In this document: positions 1 to 9,276 of the stretch, one piece after another | Layout of the letters: each line of letters opens with the position of its first letter | Position numbering within the stretch: the first letter of the stretch is position 1 | DNA from: Paraburkholderia fynbosensis | GTDB taxonomy: Bacteria > Pseudomonadota > Gammaproteobacteria > Burkholderiales > Burkholderiaceae | Reading direction: 5' to 3' | NCBI RefSeq assembly: GCF_902859935.1 | Contig: NZ_CADIKI010000016.1 | Location: 62,001 to 126,000 of the forward strand | DNA length: 64,000 bases | Notes under the pieces: generated by a model | Database searches by the model: none | What the model saw: the letters and a program-made list of their open reading frames with translations, nothing else | Told to the model about the DNA's origin: nothing | Program-made: the position numbers and the translations under genes

Positions 1-2
1 TC

Positions 3-68
3 ACGGTGATCAAGACGCTGGCCGTGTTCTTCGTGATCGCGGTTTATTACGCGACTGGGCGGGTTTGA
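3..68 (+). CDS. C-terminal end of an unidentified membrane protein (partial)
   Basis: The first bases read through 21 codons to a TGA. The peptide is hydrophobic (KTLAVFFVIAVYYATGRV at the end) and looks like the last membrane segment of a protein that begins outside the window. The family cannot be named from this piece. Confidence 0.4.
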   Translation, partial: TVIKTLAVFFVIAVYYATGRV

Positions 69-194
69 TGTGATGCGCGGCGCGGCGGCTGCCCGAGCCC
101 CTGCGCTCAGCCACCCACGCGACGCGCCACGGGGACTTTTGGTCGGTTAGCGTAGCGTTTCGACAATCAACGACACGCTACACCGCCCCTTCCC

Positions 195-596
195 ATGACC
201 TCGAGCCCCACCTTCTGGATGATCCCGCAGGCCCCGACGCCCGTCGGGCCTTTCTCCCACGCCACCGAAGCCGACGGCTGGGTGTTCGTCACCGGCCAGA
301 TGCCGACCTCGCCCACCGACGACGATGCGCCCTTGCCGGACGGCGTCGTCGCGCAAACGCGCCGCGTGATGGACAACCTCGTGCTGGTGCTGCAAGGCCT
401 CGACCTCGGCTTGCAGCACGTGGTCGCCGCGCGCATTTTTCTGACCGAATTCAAACGCGACTACGCGTCGATGAACGCGATCTACCGCGCCTACTTTCCC
501 GCCGACGCGCTGCCCGCCCGGACCTGCATCGGCGTCACCGCGCTCGCGCGCGATGCGCTGGTCGAGATCGACTTCGTCGTGAAACGGCCGGGCTGA
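195..596 (+). CDS. RidA/YjgF-family enamine/imine deaminase
   Basis: A 133-residue protein with the full RidA length and fold signature: an N-terminal PVGPFSHA segment, the central VFVTGQMPTSP strand, and a C-terminal ARTCIGVTALARDALVEIDFV stretch. This carries the Arg and Glu that place the substrate carboxylate and water in active RidA proteins. The family hydrolyses reactive 2-aminoacrylate and related imines made by PLP enzymes in the cytoplasm. No clear Shine-Dalgarno precedes the ATG, but it gives the standard family N-terminus. It stands alone; the next gene is 380 bases away. The exact substrate is not readable. Confidence 0.88.
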   Translation: MTSSPTFWMIPQAPTPVGPFSHATEADGWVFVTGQMPTSPTDDDAPLPDGVVAQTRRVMDNLVLVLQGLDLGLQHVVAARIFLTEFKRDYASMNAIYRAYFPADALPARTCIGVTALARDALVEIDFVVKRPG

Positions 597-890
597 GCCC
601 AATTGGCGGCGGCCGCGAATGTCATGCAGGCAGTCGCGGGCGACGCCGCCGCCAGTGAGCCGCGCCCGGCCGGCGACAGCCGTTTCGCGTCCTACCCGCG
701 AAGCCGCGCTCGCGCCGGCCGTCGTCGCGCGGGCCATCCGCGCCAGCGCTGAAGGCCGGCTCGGCGAAACGCGCGCCCATCCCGCCACGCCTCTCCCGCC
801 GGCATTTTCGAGAGCGACTTCGCCGCTATCAAATAACCCTGCATTAACGGCTACATGCTCGATAAACCTGAGTGGTTTAGTGGGAGACCC

Positions 891-918
891 TCAAGCTCGC
901 AGGGTTAATTGCCGTTAC
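891..918 (+). promoter_or_regulatory. possible sigma-28 (FliA) promoter of the chemoreceptor gene
   Basis: TCAAGCTC and GCCGTTAC are separated by 12 bases, close to the flagellar sigma factor pattern (TAAAGTTT, 11 bases, GCCGATAA), and lie 57 bases before a chemoreceptor start. The spacer is one base longer than ideal. An 8-base inverted repeat, AACCCTGC and GCAGGGTT, flanks the area at about 835 and 899. Confidence 0.35.
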
Positions 919-974
919 TCCTTGCACTCATGTAAGCACCGCGTCGACGCGCGTCAGCATCAGCAAGGAAATCC

Positions 975-2657
975 ATGCGCAACAATCAGCCTGTCACCGG
1001 GCACGAGTACGAATTCCCGTCGTCCCACATGCTTGTCTCGGCGACCGATCTGGGCGGCCGCATCCAGTACTGCAATCCGGCCTTCATCGCCGTGTCCGGC
1101 TTTACGCGCGACGAGCTGATCGGCGAGCCGCACAACCTGATCCGCCATCCGGACATGCCGCGCGAAGCCTTCGCCGACATGTGGACGACGATCCGCGAAG
1201 GCCGTCCGTGGACCGCTCTCGTCAAGAACCGCCGGAAGAACGGCGATCACTACTGGGTTCGCGCCAACGTCACGCCGGTGGTCGAAAACGGCGCGGTGGT
1301 CGGCTATCTGAGCGTACGCGTGAAGCCAGAGCGTGAAGCGGTACGCGCCGCCGAAACGTTGTATGCGCGCATGCGCTCGGGCGAAACACGCGGCGTGGCG
1401 TTGCGCCGGGGCGTCGTGGTGCGCACCGGCCTCGCCGGACGTTTGCAGGCGCTGATGCGTCTGCCGGTTGCGACCCGCGCGGCTGCCGGCTACGCGTTCA
1501 CACCGCTCGCGTTGCTGCTGACCGGTCTCACCGCATGGCAAGGCACACCGCCCGCGCCCTTCTGGATCGCGTTCGGCGTCGCCACGGCGATCAGCGTCCT
1601 GTCGTGGCGCGTGCTCACACGCCAGCTCGCCGCGCCGATCGACGACATGTCGGGTTTTGCGGCCCGCCTCGCCGCTGGCGACCTGACCGTCGATCTGCAA
1701 ATCGCGCGTCACGACGATCTCGGCGACGTCCTGCAGGCGTTGAACCAGTTGAAAGCCAATCTCGCGGCGATCGTCTACGACGTGCGCGCGCAGATCACCG
1801 GCATGCTCGACAACGCGCGCGAAATCTCCAGCGGCAACGTCGATCTCGCGCGCCGCACCGAGTTGCAGGCAGCGTCGCTCGAAGAAACCGCCGCCACCAT
1901 GGACGAGTTGACCACCACCGTGCAAGCCAACGCCGACGCCAGTGGACGCGCGCTCGATCTGGCGCGTGACGCCCAGGCGGCGGCGGCCGAAGGCGGCCGG
2001 ATCGCAGGTCAGGTCGAGCAGACCATGGCCGGCATCACCGAGGCGTCGCGGCGCATCGCCGACATCACCGGCGTGATCGACGGCATCGCGTTCCAGACCA
2101 ACATCCTCGCGCTGAACGCCGCCGTCGAAGCCGCGCGCGCGGGCGAAGCGGGCCGCTCGTTCGCGGTCGTCGCGGGTGAAGTGCGGATGCTCGCGCAACG
2201 CTGCGCGGCGTCGTCGAAGGAAATCAAGTCAGTGGTCGAAGCGAGCGCGAGCGAAGTGGCCGCGGGCACAGAGCTGGTCGCACGCACCACTTCGCAGATG
2301 CGGGCGATCGACGAGGCGGTGGGCCGCGTGTCGTCGATCATCGTCGAAGTGGCCAATGCGAGCAGCGAACAGGCCGAGGGGATTCGCCAGGTCAATCAGG
2401 CGGTCTCGCATCTGGACGGCGCCACCCAGCAGAACGCGGCGCTCGTCGAGCAGGCAGCGGCTACCGCGCAACGTCTCGCGGAACAGGCCGACGTGCTCGA
2501 TGAAGCGGTGCGTCTGTTCACGGTCGCCGAGGCTGCGCCCACGCCGCGCGCGGCGAGCGGACCGCGCCGCGCGGCGCCCCGCATCACGCGCCGCGCCGTG
2601 CCTGGCGTTCAGGCAAACGCGCTCGACATCGAGCGCGAAGAAGCGACATTGGTCTGA
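975..2657 (+). CDS. PAS-domain methyl-accepting chemotaxis protein (Aer-like)
   Basis: A 560-residue chemoreceptor. Residues about 15-110 form a PAS domain with the Aer-type run YCNPAFIAVSGF and a downstream NLIRHPDMP segment, which in Aer holds FAD and senses redox or oxygen. Two hydrophobic stretches at about 165-210 anchor it in the inner membrane with almost no periplasmic part. A HAMP unit follows (about 208-262), then a long signalling coiled coil whose hairpin tip QTNILALNAAVEAARAGE lies near residues 372-390. It would feed the CheA/CheW system. AAGGAAATCC before the ATG is the ribosome site. No C-terminal CheR-binding pentapeptide is visible. Confidence 0.93.
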   Translation: MRNNQPVTGHEYEFPSSHMLVSATDLGGRIQYCNPAFIAVSGFTRDELIGEPHNLIRHPDMPREAFADMWTTIREGRPWTALVKNRRKNGDHYWVRANVTPVVENGAVVGYLSVRVKPEREAVRAAETLYARMRSGETRGVALRRGVVVRTGLAGRLQALMRLPVATRAAAGYAFTPLALLLTGLTAWQGTPPAPFWIAFGVATAISVLSWRVLTRQLAAPIDDMSGFAARLAAGDLTVDLQIARHDDLGDVLQALNQLKANLAAIVYDVRAQITGMLDNAREISSGNVDLARRTELQAASLEETAATMDELTTTVQANADASGRALDLARDAQAAAAEGGRIAGQVEQTMAGITEASRRIADITGVIDGIAFQTNILALNAAVEAARAGEAGRSFAVVAGEVRMLAQRCAASSKEIKSVVEASASEVAAGTELVARTTSQMRAIDEAVGRVSSIIVEVANASSEQAEGIRQVNQAVSHLDGATQQNAALVEQAAATAQRLAEQADVLDEAVRLFTVAEAAPTPRAASGPRRAAPRITRRAVPGVQANALDIEREEATLV

Positions 2658-2768
2658 TAGATCGGCGTTACTCCCACCTCGACAGCCTACTATTGGCGCA
2701 TGAGGATGACACCGTCAGCACCCATCGTTGCAAGGGCAGACTGACCCGAGTAACAACGGCGTTCAATG

Positions 2769-2800
2769 GCCCGCCCCATTCGGGACGGGCTATTTTTTTG
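2769..2800 (+). terminator. rho-independent terminator after the chemoreceptor gene
   Basis: GCCCGCCCC and GGGACGGGC form a nine-pair stem with one mismatch around an ATTC loop, followed by TATTTTTTT. It lies 110 bases after the receptor stop. Confidence 0.85.
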
Positions 2801-2880
2801 CGCCGGGCGGGTCGCCCGGGCTTATTGAAGCGTCTGCGATACGCTGTTGCCCGCCCGACGCGGCGACGCGGCGACTGAAC

Positions 2881-2898
2881 GGTGAGGGAATACGGGAG
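2881..2898 (-). repeat. solitary 18-mer of the CTCCCG...CTCACC family, inverted copy
   Basis: On the minus strand this reads CTCCCGTATTCCCTCACC, matching the pattern CTCCCGAANNNNCTCACC found at about ten other intergenic places in the window. It is the only copy in this orientation. It lies in the 320-base space between the chemoreceptor and the DinB gene, which also holds a terminator and no gene. Confidence 0.6.
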
Positions 2899-2978
2899 CC
2901 GCTCGGGACTTGCCGCGCGCCGATGCTCCGCTCACACTGGAGTTCGCCTTTCGACTCTTTCCGTCATGGGAGGCCGAC

Positions 2979-3560
2979 GTGACTCCTTCCGAGCCGGCAC
3001 ACGCCAATCCGCTCGCCGCGCATTTTGCCGCGATGGCGCGCAACAACGCGTGGTCGAATCTGCGCCTTTACCGCGCCTGCCTCAGCTTGACCGACGCAGC
3101 GTTCGCCGAGCGCAGAGTGAGCTTCTTCCCGTCGCTGCAACTCACGCTGAATCACATCCTGCTGGTGGACCGGTATTACTTCGACGCCCTGACCGACGGC
3201 GGCGAAGGGCTCACCATTTTCGACAACGAATTGCCTTATCCGCGCGCAGCCGACCTGTTCGATGCACAAGCGCGGAGCGATCAGCGGCTGCTCGTCTTCT
3301 GCGAGTCGCTCGCCGATGGCGATCTGCAACGCGACGTGCGGATCGACCGCGGCCCATCGGTGGGCATCCAGCGTGAAATCATCGGGGCTGTGCTGCCGCA
3401 CCTGTTTGTCCATCAGATTCATCATCGCGGGCAAGTTCATGCGATGCTGAGCGGCACTCTGGCCGCACCGCCGCAACTCGACGAGTTTTTTCTCGCCGCC
3501 GACGCCCCGCTGCGCGCCGCCGAGCTGCACGAGCTGGAGCGGCTGCGCGGGCCGCGCTAG
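2979..3560 (+). CDS. DinB-family putative metal-dependent protein
   Basis: A 193-residue four-helix-bundle protein of the DinB/YfiT type. The three expected metal ligands are visible: a His in LNHILLVDRYYF near residue 53 and two in HQIHHRGQVHAML near residues 146-155. Family members include thiol-transferases and uncharacterised stress proteins; the reaction here is unknown. The GTG at this position is chosen because GGGAGG lies six bases upstream and the protein then starts MTPSEPAHANPLAAHF, the normal N-terminus. An in-frame ATG 69 bases upstream would add residues unlike the family. Confidence 0.85.
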   Translation: MTPSEPAHANPLAAHFAAMARNNAWSNLRLYRACLSLTDAAFAERRVSFFPSLQLTLNHILLVDRYYFDALTDGGEGLTIFDNELPYPRAADLFDAQARSDQRLLVFCESLADGDLQRDVRIDRGPSVGIQREIIGAVLPHLFVHQIHHRGQVHAMLSGTLAAPPQLDEFFLAADAPLRAAELHELERLRGPR

Positions 3561-3587
3561 CACGCCCCGCCTTTAGCCGGGGCGTGC
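3560..3587. terminator. strong hairpin after the DinB gene
   Basis: GCACGCCCCG and CGGGGCGTGC form a perfect ten-pair stem starting at the last base of the DinB stop codon. There is no T run, so it may slow decay from the 3' end rather than terminate transcription by itself. Confidence 0.6.
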
Positions 3588-3856
3588 GTCAGCAGCATGA
3601 CAGTCAGTGAGAAGGATCGCACCGCCACGGGGCACGAAAAATGCATCCGTCGTAGCGGTGAGTCGCGTTAAACTGAACACCACGCTTGGCTGTCACGGCA
3701 TGCGCTGTCCGGCGAACCGCGCCAGGCAACGCGCTGCGGCATCCGGCTAGCACGTAGGCGCACGAGCCGCCACGCAAGCGTGACCATCGCGCGACAGACG
3801 GCACGCCACCCTGCCCGTACAATGGCTCGATCAACAACGGATTAAGGACAACCTCG

Positions 3857-4108
3857 ATGCGCATCACCGGGTCCTCCGGGTCAATGGCCCTGCTCACCGA
3901 ATACGACGACGCAACGGCTCGCGAACTGCGCTCGCTGCGCCTCGAATCGACAGAAGACGGCAAAGGCATTCTTCTGGTCGAGGTCGACGAGCGCAAGCCG
4001 GGCATACACCGCGAAGTACGCTACGAAATCACGCCGGCCGAGCTGATTGCCGCGATCCGCGCGCATGGCGCCGAATTGCCGGGCGAACAGCACAACCATC
4101 GCCAATGA
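3857..4108 (+). CDS. conserved hypothetical protein, 83 residues
   Basis: A small soluble acidic-to-neutral protein with a clear central part (LLVEVDERKPGIHREVRYEIT) that alternates as beta strands. No known domain is recognised. Codon use is like its neighbours and the reading frame is clean. Expression start is uncertain: AAGGACAACC precedes the ATG, and an internal ATG at codon 10 is possible. It is convergent with nothing and sits alone between two spacers. Confidence 0.65.
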   Translation: MRITGSSGSMALLTEYDDATARELRSLRLESTEDGKGILLVEVDERKPGIHREVRYEITPAELIAAIRAHGAELPGEQHNHRQ

Positions 4109-4456
4109 ACTGATGTGCGCGGCATGGCGCTCGCGCGCGCATGCCGCGTGTTGTCCGTGGTAGCCGGTTCACCAACCGGAGTAATGCGGGTGTGTCGGGG
4201 GCCGAGACTCCCCACGTTCGGTGACACTGACTCGCGCCTTGGCATGCCGCGCGAGCCTCGTTCTTTTCCCATTGTTCCGCTCGCGCCGCTAATGCGCGCG
4301 CCAGACCATCGGCGCGCGGCCCGCACGCAATCCACACCCGGATATCGGGCATATTTTCAAGCCGTTTGCACGCCTTGAAAATGCGTCCATAATCCCTGCA
4401 TTCCCCTTTGCTTTCCTTTCCTGCGCCGCGCCCGCAAGGGTCGCGGATGTAAGTCG
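4109..4456. other. 348-base spacer, no gene recognised
   Basis: The stretch contains only short open frames with poor codon use. It should hold the promoter of the downstream DedA-rhodanese gene. No clear terminator or operator was found. Confidence 0.5.
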
Positions 4457-5449
4457 ATGCTACATGATCTCGTCGAGCAATATGGGCCGGCGCTCGTCTT
4501 CGCCAACGTGCTGGCCGCCTCTCTTGGGCTGCCGGTGCCGGCGATGCCGTCGCTCGTGCTGTTCGGCGCAATGGCTGCAATGCATCCGGGCTCGGTGGGC
4601 ACGCAATTGCTGCCGGTTCTGATTCTGTCGATATTCGCTACGCTGATCGGCGACAGCGCGTGGTATCTCGCCGGCCGCGTCTACGGCGGCAATACGCTGA
4701 AGACCATCTGCCGGCTGTCGCTGTCGCGTGACACCTGCGTGAAGAAGACCGAGCGCTTTTTCGGCCGCTGGGGCGTGCGCGTGCTGGCCGTGGCCAAGTT
4801 CGTGCCGGGCCTGTCGATCGTGTCGATTCCGATGGCCGGCGCAATGGGCACGCGCTACCGAACCTTTCTCACGTACGACAGCATTGGCGCCGCGTTGTGG
4901 TCCGGCACGGGGCTGATCGTCGGCGCATTGTTCGCGCGGCAGATCGACATGCTGTTCGTGATCGCCGGGCGGCTCGGCCGCACGGCGGCGCTGGTCGCCG
5001 TCGCGCTGCTGTTGGCGTACGCGGCTTACCGGTGGATCCGGCGGCGCCAGCTGATTTCGAAGCTCGCGGCCGCGCGCATCGAAGTCGACGAACTCGCCAA
5101 CCTGTTCGCGGCCGGCAAGATGCCGGTGCTGTTCGACATCCGTTCGAACGAAAAGCGCAAGCTCGACCCGTTCGTTATTCCCGGCTCGAAATTCGCGGAT
5201 GAGCGGCAACTCGACGAGATCGTCGCGACCTATCCGCACGATGAGAAACTGGTGATCTACTGTTCCTGCCCGAACGAGATTTCCGCGGCATGGATGGCCA
5301 AGCAACTCAACGAGGCCGGCTTCTCCGATGTGCTGCCGCTGCGCGGCGGCATGGAAGCCTGGCGCGATTCGGGCAAGCCGGTCGAAGCGCTGCGCGACAT
5401 GCCGCCACCCGAAGCGGCGATCGACGACATCGAGCCGAAGGCCGTCTAG
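4457..5449 (+). CDS. DedA-family membrane protein fused to a rhodanese domain
   Basis: A 330-residue fusion. Residues 1-200 are a DedA/SNARE-associated unit: re-entrant loop near residues 15-50, then FFGRWGVRVLAVAKFVPGLS with the conserved charged and Pro-Gly residues, and membrane helices up to about residue 195. DedA proteins are proton-linked lipid carriers or scramblases. A basic linker (RWIRRRQLISK) leads to a cytoplasmic rhodanese domain, residues about 215-315, with the active-site loop YCSCPNEISA and the closing LRGGMEAWRDSG. Rhodaneses move sulfane sulfur on a cysteine. It is followed 86 bases later by a cNMP-binding reductase-like gene, so the two may share a redox or membrane-stress role. 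Confidence 0.9.
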   Translation: MLHDLVEQYGPALVFANVLAASLGLPVPAMPSLVLFGAMAAMHPGSVGTQLLPVLILSIFATLIGDSAWYLAGRVYGGNTLKTICRLSLSRDTCVKKTERFFGRWGVRVLAVAKFVPGLSIVSIPMAGAMGTRYRTFLTYDSIGAALWSGTGLIVGALFARQIDMLFVIAGRLGRTAALVAVALLLAYAAYRWIRRRQLISKLAAARIEVDELANLFAAGKMPVLFDIRSNEKRKLDPFVIPGSKFADERQLDEIVATYPHDEKLVIYCSCPNEISAAWMAKQLNEAGFSDVLPLRGGMEAWRDSGKPVEALRDMPPPEAAIDDIEPKAV

Positions 5450-5535
5450 CCCGGCTGGACAGCGCCGCCTCGGCGCAGCGGTGCACCGCTGCGCCTCCCG
5501 TTCGCTCTATCAACGAACACCGAAGGAGCGGTTCA

Positions 5536-7266
5536 ATGCTTTCGATTCAAGAAGTTCCGATTCAAGACGTTGAAGGACAACAAGCGGTAGTCGCCGACGC
5601 GCCGTTTTCGTCGCTCTCGACACGCATGCACCAGATGTTCCCCCAACTCACCTGCGCGGAAATCGACCGCCTGCGCCGGTTCGGCGAGATTGGCCATTGG
5701 AAGGCCGGCGAACTGATGTTCGAGACCGGCCACACCGGCCCCGGCATGTTCGTGCTGCTCGAAGGACGCGTGAAGGTCTATCAGCGCGACGGCATCGGGC
5801 GCGAAGTGGTAATCGGCGAACATGGTCCGGGGCATTTTCTTGCCGAGGTCGGTCAGTTGTCGGGACGGCCCGCGCTGGTGAACGGCCTCGCGCTCGTCTG
5901 CGTCGAAGCGCTGCTGATTCCGCCTCAGGGGCTGCGTGCACTGCTCGTCGCCGAGGCCGAACTCGGCGAGCGCATCATGCGCGCGCTGATCCTGCGGCGC
6001 GTGTCGCTAATCGAAAAGGGCGCGGGCGGCCCGATCCTGATCGGCAATAGCAGCGACGCGCGGCTCGTCATGTTGCAAGGCTTTCTGTCGCGCAACGGCC
6101 ATCCGCACTCGGTGATCGACGAACGCGACGAAGACGCGTTGCGCCTGATCGAGCAGTTCGCTGCGCAGCGGGAAGACATGCCCCTTGTGATCTGTCCGGA
6201 TGGCTCGGTGCTGCGTCATCCGAGCATGCCGGAACTCGCCACCTGCCTCGGCCTGCTGCCCGACCTCGACGACTCGCATGTCTACGACGTCGCGATCGTC
6301 GGCGCCGGGCCGGCAGGCTTGGCGACCGCGGTGTATGCGGCGTCGGAAGGCCTGTCGGTGATCGTGCTGGACAGCCGCGCGCCCGGCGGTCAGGCCGGCG
6401 CCAGTTCGCGGATCGAAAACTACCTGGGCTTTCCGACCGGCATCTCCGGCCAGGCGCTCGCGGGCCGCGCGTTCGTGCAGGCGCAGAAGTTCGGCGCGCA
6501 TGTCGCGATTCCGGTCCATGTGAAGGCGCTCGATTGCGCGAAATCGCCGTATCGGCTGGAACTGAAGTGCGGCGGCCATATCACCGCGCGCGCGATCGTG
6601 ATCGCAAGCGGTGCGGTGTATCGGCGGCCGGCACTCGAAGGTCTCGACCGCTTCGACGGACGCGGCGTCTACTACTGGGCCTCGCCGGTCGAAGCCAAGC
6701 TCTGCAAGCGCCAGGAAATCGTGCTGGTGGGCGGCGGCAATTCGGCCGGCCAGGCGATCGTCTATCTGGCGACGCACGCGGCCAAGGTCCACGTGCTGAT
6801 CCGCCGAAGCGGTTTTGAAGCCACTATGTCGCGCTATCTGATTGATCGCATCCGCTCGCTGCCGAACGTGTTCGTGCATCCGAATTCGGAGATCGGCCGC
6901 CTCGAAGCCGACGAAAGCGGGCTGGTCTCCGTCGGCCTGAAAAAGCCGCTGCCCGACGGTGTCGATCACTTCGACACCCGGCATCTGTTCCTCTTCACCG
7001 GCGCCGATCCGAACACCGACTGGCTGCGCACCTGCGGCGTGCAACTCGACGCCAAGGGCTTCGTGCTGACCGGCACCAGCGCGGATGGCGCGGCGACGAC
7101 CTGCGATCTCGGAACCACGGTCGAAGGTGTGTACGCGATCGGCGACGCGCGCGCCGGCTCGACCAAGCGGGTCGCCGCGGCGGTCGGGGAAGGCGCGGCG
7201 GTGGTCGCACAAATCCATCAACTGCTGGCCGTGTCCGCCGCTGAAGCGCTCGCGCTGGGCGCCTGA
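5536..7266 (+). CDS. cNMP-binding / thioredoxin-reductase-like FAD oxidoreductase
   Basis: A 576-residue three-part protein. Residues about 35-150 are a cyclic-nucleotide-binding (CRP-like) sensor; 170-235 are a small alpha/beta domain; 250-560 are a two-dinucleotide-domain flavoprotein with AIVGAGPAGLATAVYAASEG (FAD), GGQAGASSRIENYLGFP, and VGGGNSAGQA (NAD(P)H). The CxxC redox pair expected in thioredoxin reductase is absent: the matching place reads GVYYWASPVEAKLC. It therefore cannot be a standard thioredoxin reductase and may pass electrons by flavin alone. The start is the ATG after CGAAGGAGCGG; a longer in-frame reading overlaps the DedA gene and is not needed. Confidence 0.9.
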   Translation: MLSIQEVPIQDVEGQQAVVADAPFSSLSTRMHQMFPQLTCAEIDRLRRFGEIGHWKAGELMFETGHTGPGMFVLLEGRVKVYQRDGIGREVVIGEHGPGHFLAEVGQLSGRPALVNGLALVCVEALLIPPQGLRALLVAEAELGERIMRALILRRVSLIEKGAGGPILIGNSSDARLVMLQGFLSRNGHPHSVIDERDEDALRLIEQFAAQREDMPLVICPDGSVLRHPSMPELATCLGLLPDLDDSHVYDVAIVGAGPAGLATAVYAASEGLSVIVLDSRAPGGQAGASSRIENYLGFPTGISGQALAGRAFVQAQKFGAHVAIPVHVKALDCAKSPYRLELKCGGHITARAIVIASGAVYRRPALEGLDRFDGRGVYYWASPVEAKLCKRQEIVLVGGGNSAGQAIVYLATHAAKVHVLIRRSGFEATMSRYLIDRIRSLPNVFVHPNSEIGRLEADESGLVSVGLKKPLPDGVDHFDTRHLFLFTGADPNTDWLRTCGVQLDAKGFVLTGTSADGAATTCDLGTTVEGVYAIGDARAGSTKRVAAAVGEGAAVVAQIHQLLAVSAAEALALGA

Positions 7267-7434
7267 GCGGCGCAATCTGCCGAGCCTTCACGCCGTCAGG
7301 CGTGCAAGGCTGCGGTGGGTAACCTGCTGTTACACACGTCTTCAACTCGTTGCACCTGCGCATCTCCCCATTTCGTAAGATGGATGTCAGCCATTCGACA
7401 GTGAATGGCCGGCTCTTTCGCAATGGAGATTCGC

Positions 7435-7716
7435 ATGATCAAACGCGCGATCGTATTCGCCGCCATCGGCCTGAGCGCCGCCTGCGCATCGACTGCCGCG
7501 CTGGCGCGGGTGGACGTCGGCGTGTTCGTCAATACGCCGGGCCCGGTGTATGCCGCGCCGCCAGTCATGTATGCACCGCCACCGCCGCCGGTCGTCTACG
7601 CGCCGCAGCCGGTCTACGGGTACGGCTACCGGGGCGATTACTATCGCGGCCGCGGCTGGCATCACGACCACGGCCGCCATCGCGGCTGGGAGCGGCATCA
7701 CGGGCGCGGCTGGTAA
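7435..7716 (+). CDS. small secreted Pro/Tyr/Gly/His-rich protein
   Basis: A 93-residue protein with a classic signal peptide (MIKRAIVFAAIGLSAACASTAALA, cut near residue 24). The mature part has a VYAAPPVMYAPPPPPVVYAPQPV proline run and ends in a Tyr-Gly then Arg/His/Gly-rich tail. It resembles the YXWGXW/PXPV-repeat envelope proteins common in this group. The function is unknown; metal or polysaccharide binding is guesswork. The ATG after GGAGATTCGC is preferred over an in-frame ATG ten codons upstream because it begins the signal peptide. Confidence 0.75.
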   Translation: MIKRAIVFAAIGLSAACASTAALARVDVGVFVNTPGPVYAAPPVMYAPPPPPVVYAPQPVYGYGYRGDYYRGRGWHHDHGRHRGWERHHGRGW

Positions 7717-7844
7717 GGTCGGCAGGCGCAGCGCGGTTCGCGCCCACTTCGATTCATCCTCCGTATTCACGCTACAGTAGCGGCTGCTGATCCAGGCCGG
7801 GCCGCCTGCCCGCTCTCTTCGCAGTCACACTGACCGACTCCCGC

Positions 7845-9068
7845 GTGAAGACTCTGCCGCTCCCCGCAGCCCGCACCCTCCATCTGGCCGCGCAAGGTTT
7901 GCTGACGCCGCCGCGTCGCAAGGCCGTCAAGGCCGATGTGCTGGACACGATTCGACGCATGGCGCAATTGCAGATCGACACGATTCACGTGGTCGCGCGC
8001 AGCCCCTATCTCGTGCTGTTCAGCCGGCTCGGCGCGTATCCGCCGCAATGGCTCGACGAACATCTCGCCGAAGGCAAACTGTTCGAGTACTGGTCGCACG
8101 AGGCCTGTTTCGTGCCGATCGAAGATTACGGTCTGCTGCGCCATCGCATGCTCGATCCGAGCGGCATGGGCTGGAAATATGCCGCCGAATGGCACGAGCA
8201 GCATCGCGAGGACATCGAAACGCTGCTCGCACAGATCCGCGCGACGGGCCCGGTACGCTCGGCGGATTTCGTTCGCGAGAACGGCACGAGTAACGGCTGG
8301 TGGGACTGGAAGCCGCAGAAGCGTCATCTGGAGGTGCTGTTCGCGATCGGCCAGTTGATGGTCGCGGAGCGCCGCAATTTTCATCGCGTCTACGACCTGA
8401 CCGAGCGCGTGTTGCCGGGTTGGGACGACGCCCGCGATCTGCCGCCGGCCCACAGCGTTACCACCGAAGTGCTGCGCCGTACCTGCCGCTCGCTCGGCGT
8501 CGCGCGTGCCGATTGGGTCGCCGATTACTACCGGCTGCCGCGCCGTCCCTATCGCGACGAGTTGCATGCGCTCGCCGACGCGGGCGAACTGATTCCCGTA
8601 AAAGTGGAAAGCTGGAAACAGGACACATTCGTCCATCGTGACTTCGCGCCGCTGCTCGACGACGCGGCGAGCGGCAAGCTCGCATCGACGGTCACGACAG
8701 TGCTGTCACCGTTCGATCCAGTAGTGTGGGATCGCAAGCGCGCCGCCGCGCTGTTCGATTTCGACTATGTGATCGAATGCTATACGCCCGCCGCGAAGCG
8801 CAAATACGGCTACTTCGTGTTGCCGCTACTAAGCCGGGGCCGCCTGGTCGGTCGCGTGGATGCGAAGGCGCATCGGGCTCAAGGCATCTTCGAACTGAAG
8901 TCGCTGCACGTCGAACCGGGCGTGCGTCTGAGCGCCCGGCTTGCGGGCGATCTGCGCCGCGCGTTGCAACGTTGCGCCGAGTGGCACGGCACGCCACGAC
9001 TCGCTATCACCTCGGCGCCGCCGGATTGGCTCGAAGCATTGAGCGCCGACAGCGATGCGAAAGCGTGA
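7845..9068 (+). CDS. YcaQ/HTH_42-family DNA glycosylase
   Basis: A 407-residue protein of full family length. Winged-helix modules build the HTH_42 fold; the catalytic QxD-type motif is visible as QLQIDTIHVVARSPYLVLFSRLG near residues 42-64. Family proteins remove bulky or crosslinking alkylated purines, and E. coli YcaQ unhooks interstrand crosslinks made by nitrogen mustards. The C-terminal LSPFDPVVWDRKRAAALFDFDY motif is also typical. Translation starts at GTG, giving VKTLPLPAARTLHLAAQG. The gene is a single unit between the secreted-protein gene and a convergent small gene. Confidence 0.88.
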   Translation: MKTLPLPAARTLHLAAQGLLTPPRRKAVKADVLDTIRRMAQLQIDTIHVVARSPYLVLFSRLGAYPPQWLDEHLAEGKLFEYWSHEACFVPIEDYGLLRHRMLDPSGMGWKYAAEWHEQHREDIETLLAQIRATGPVRSADFVRENGTSNGWWDWKPQKRHLEVLFAIGQLMVAERRNFHRVYDLTERVLPGWDDARDLPPAHSVTTEVLRRTCRSLGVARADWVADYYRLPRRPYRDELHALADAGELIPVKVESWKQDTFVHRDFAPLLDDAASGKLASTVTTVLSPFDPVVWDRKRAAALFDFDYVIECYTPAAKRKYGYFVLPLLSRGRLVGRVDAKAHRAQGIFELKSLHVEPGVRLSARLAGDLRRALQRCAEWHGTPRLAITSAPPDWLEALSADSDAKA

Positions 9069-9276
9069 CCCCACCACGGCGCGAACGCACGCTCGATGCA
9101 GCGCCGTCCATGCGAGCGACAGGGAAAACACTCGCAGAGAACCTGAGAAAGGCGCAATGGTGGAAATAGCGCAGCTTTTAACAGCGCAAGTTTTTATCGC
9201 GGGAGACTGGATTGCTGTCGGGTAGCGTGCAGCGTGGACATGCCGCCGCCCGCATGCAACGGCGGCGCGCTCTGCT

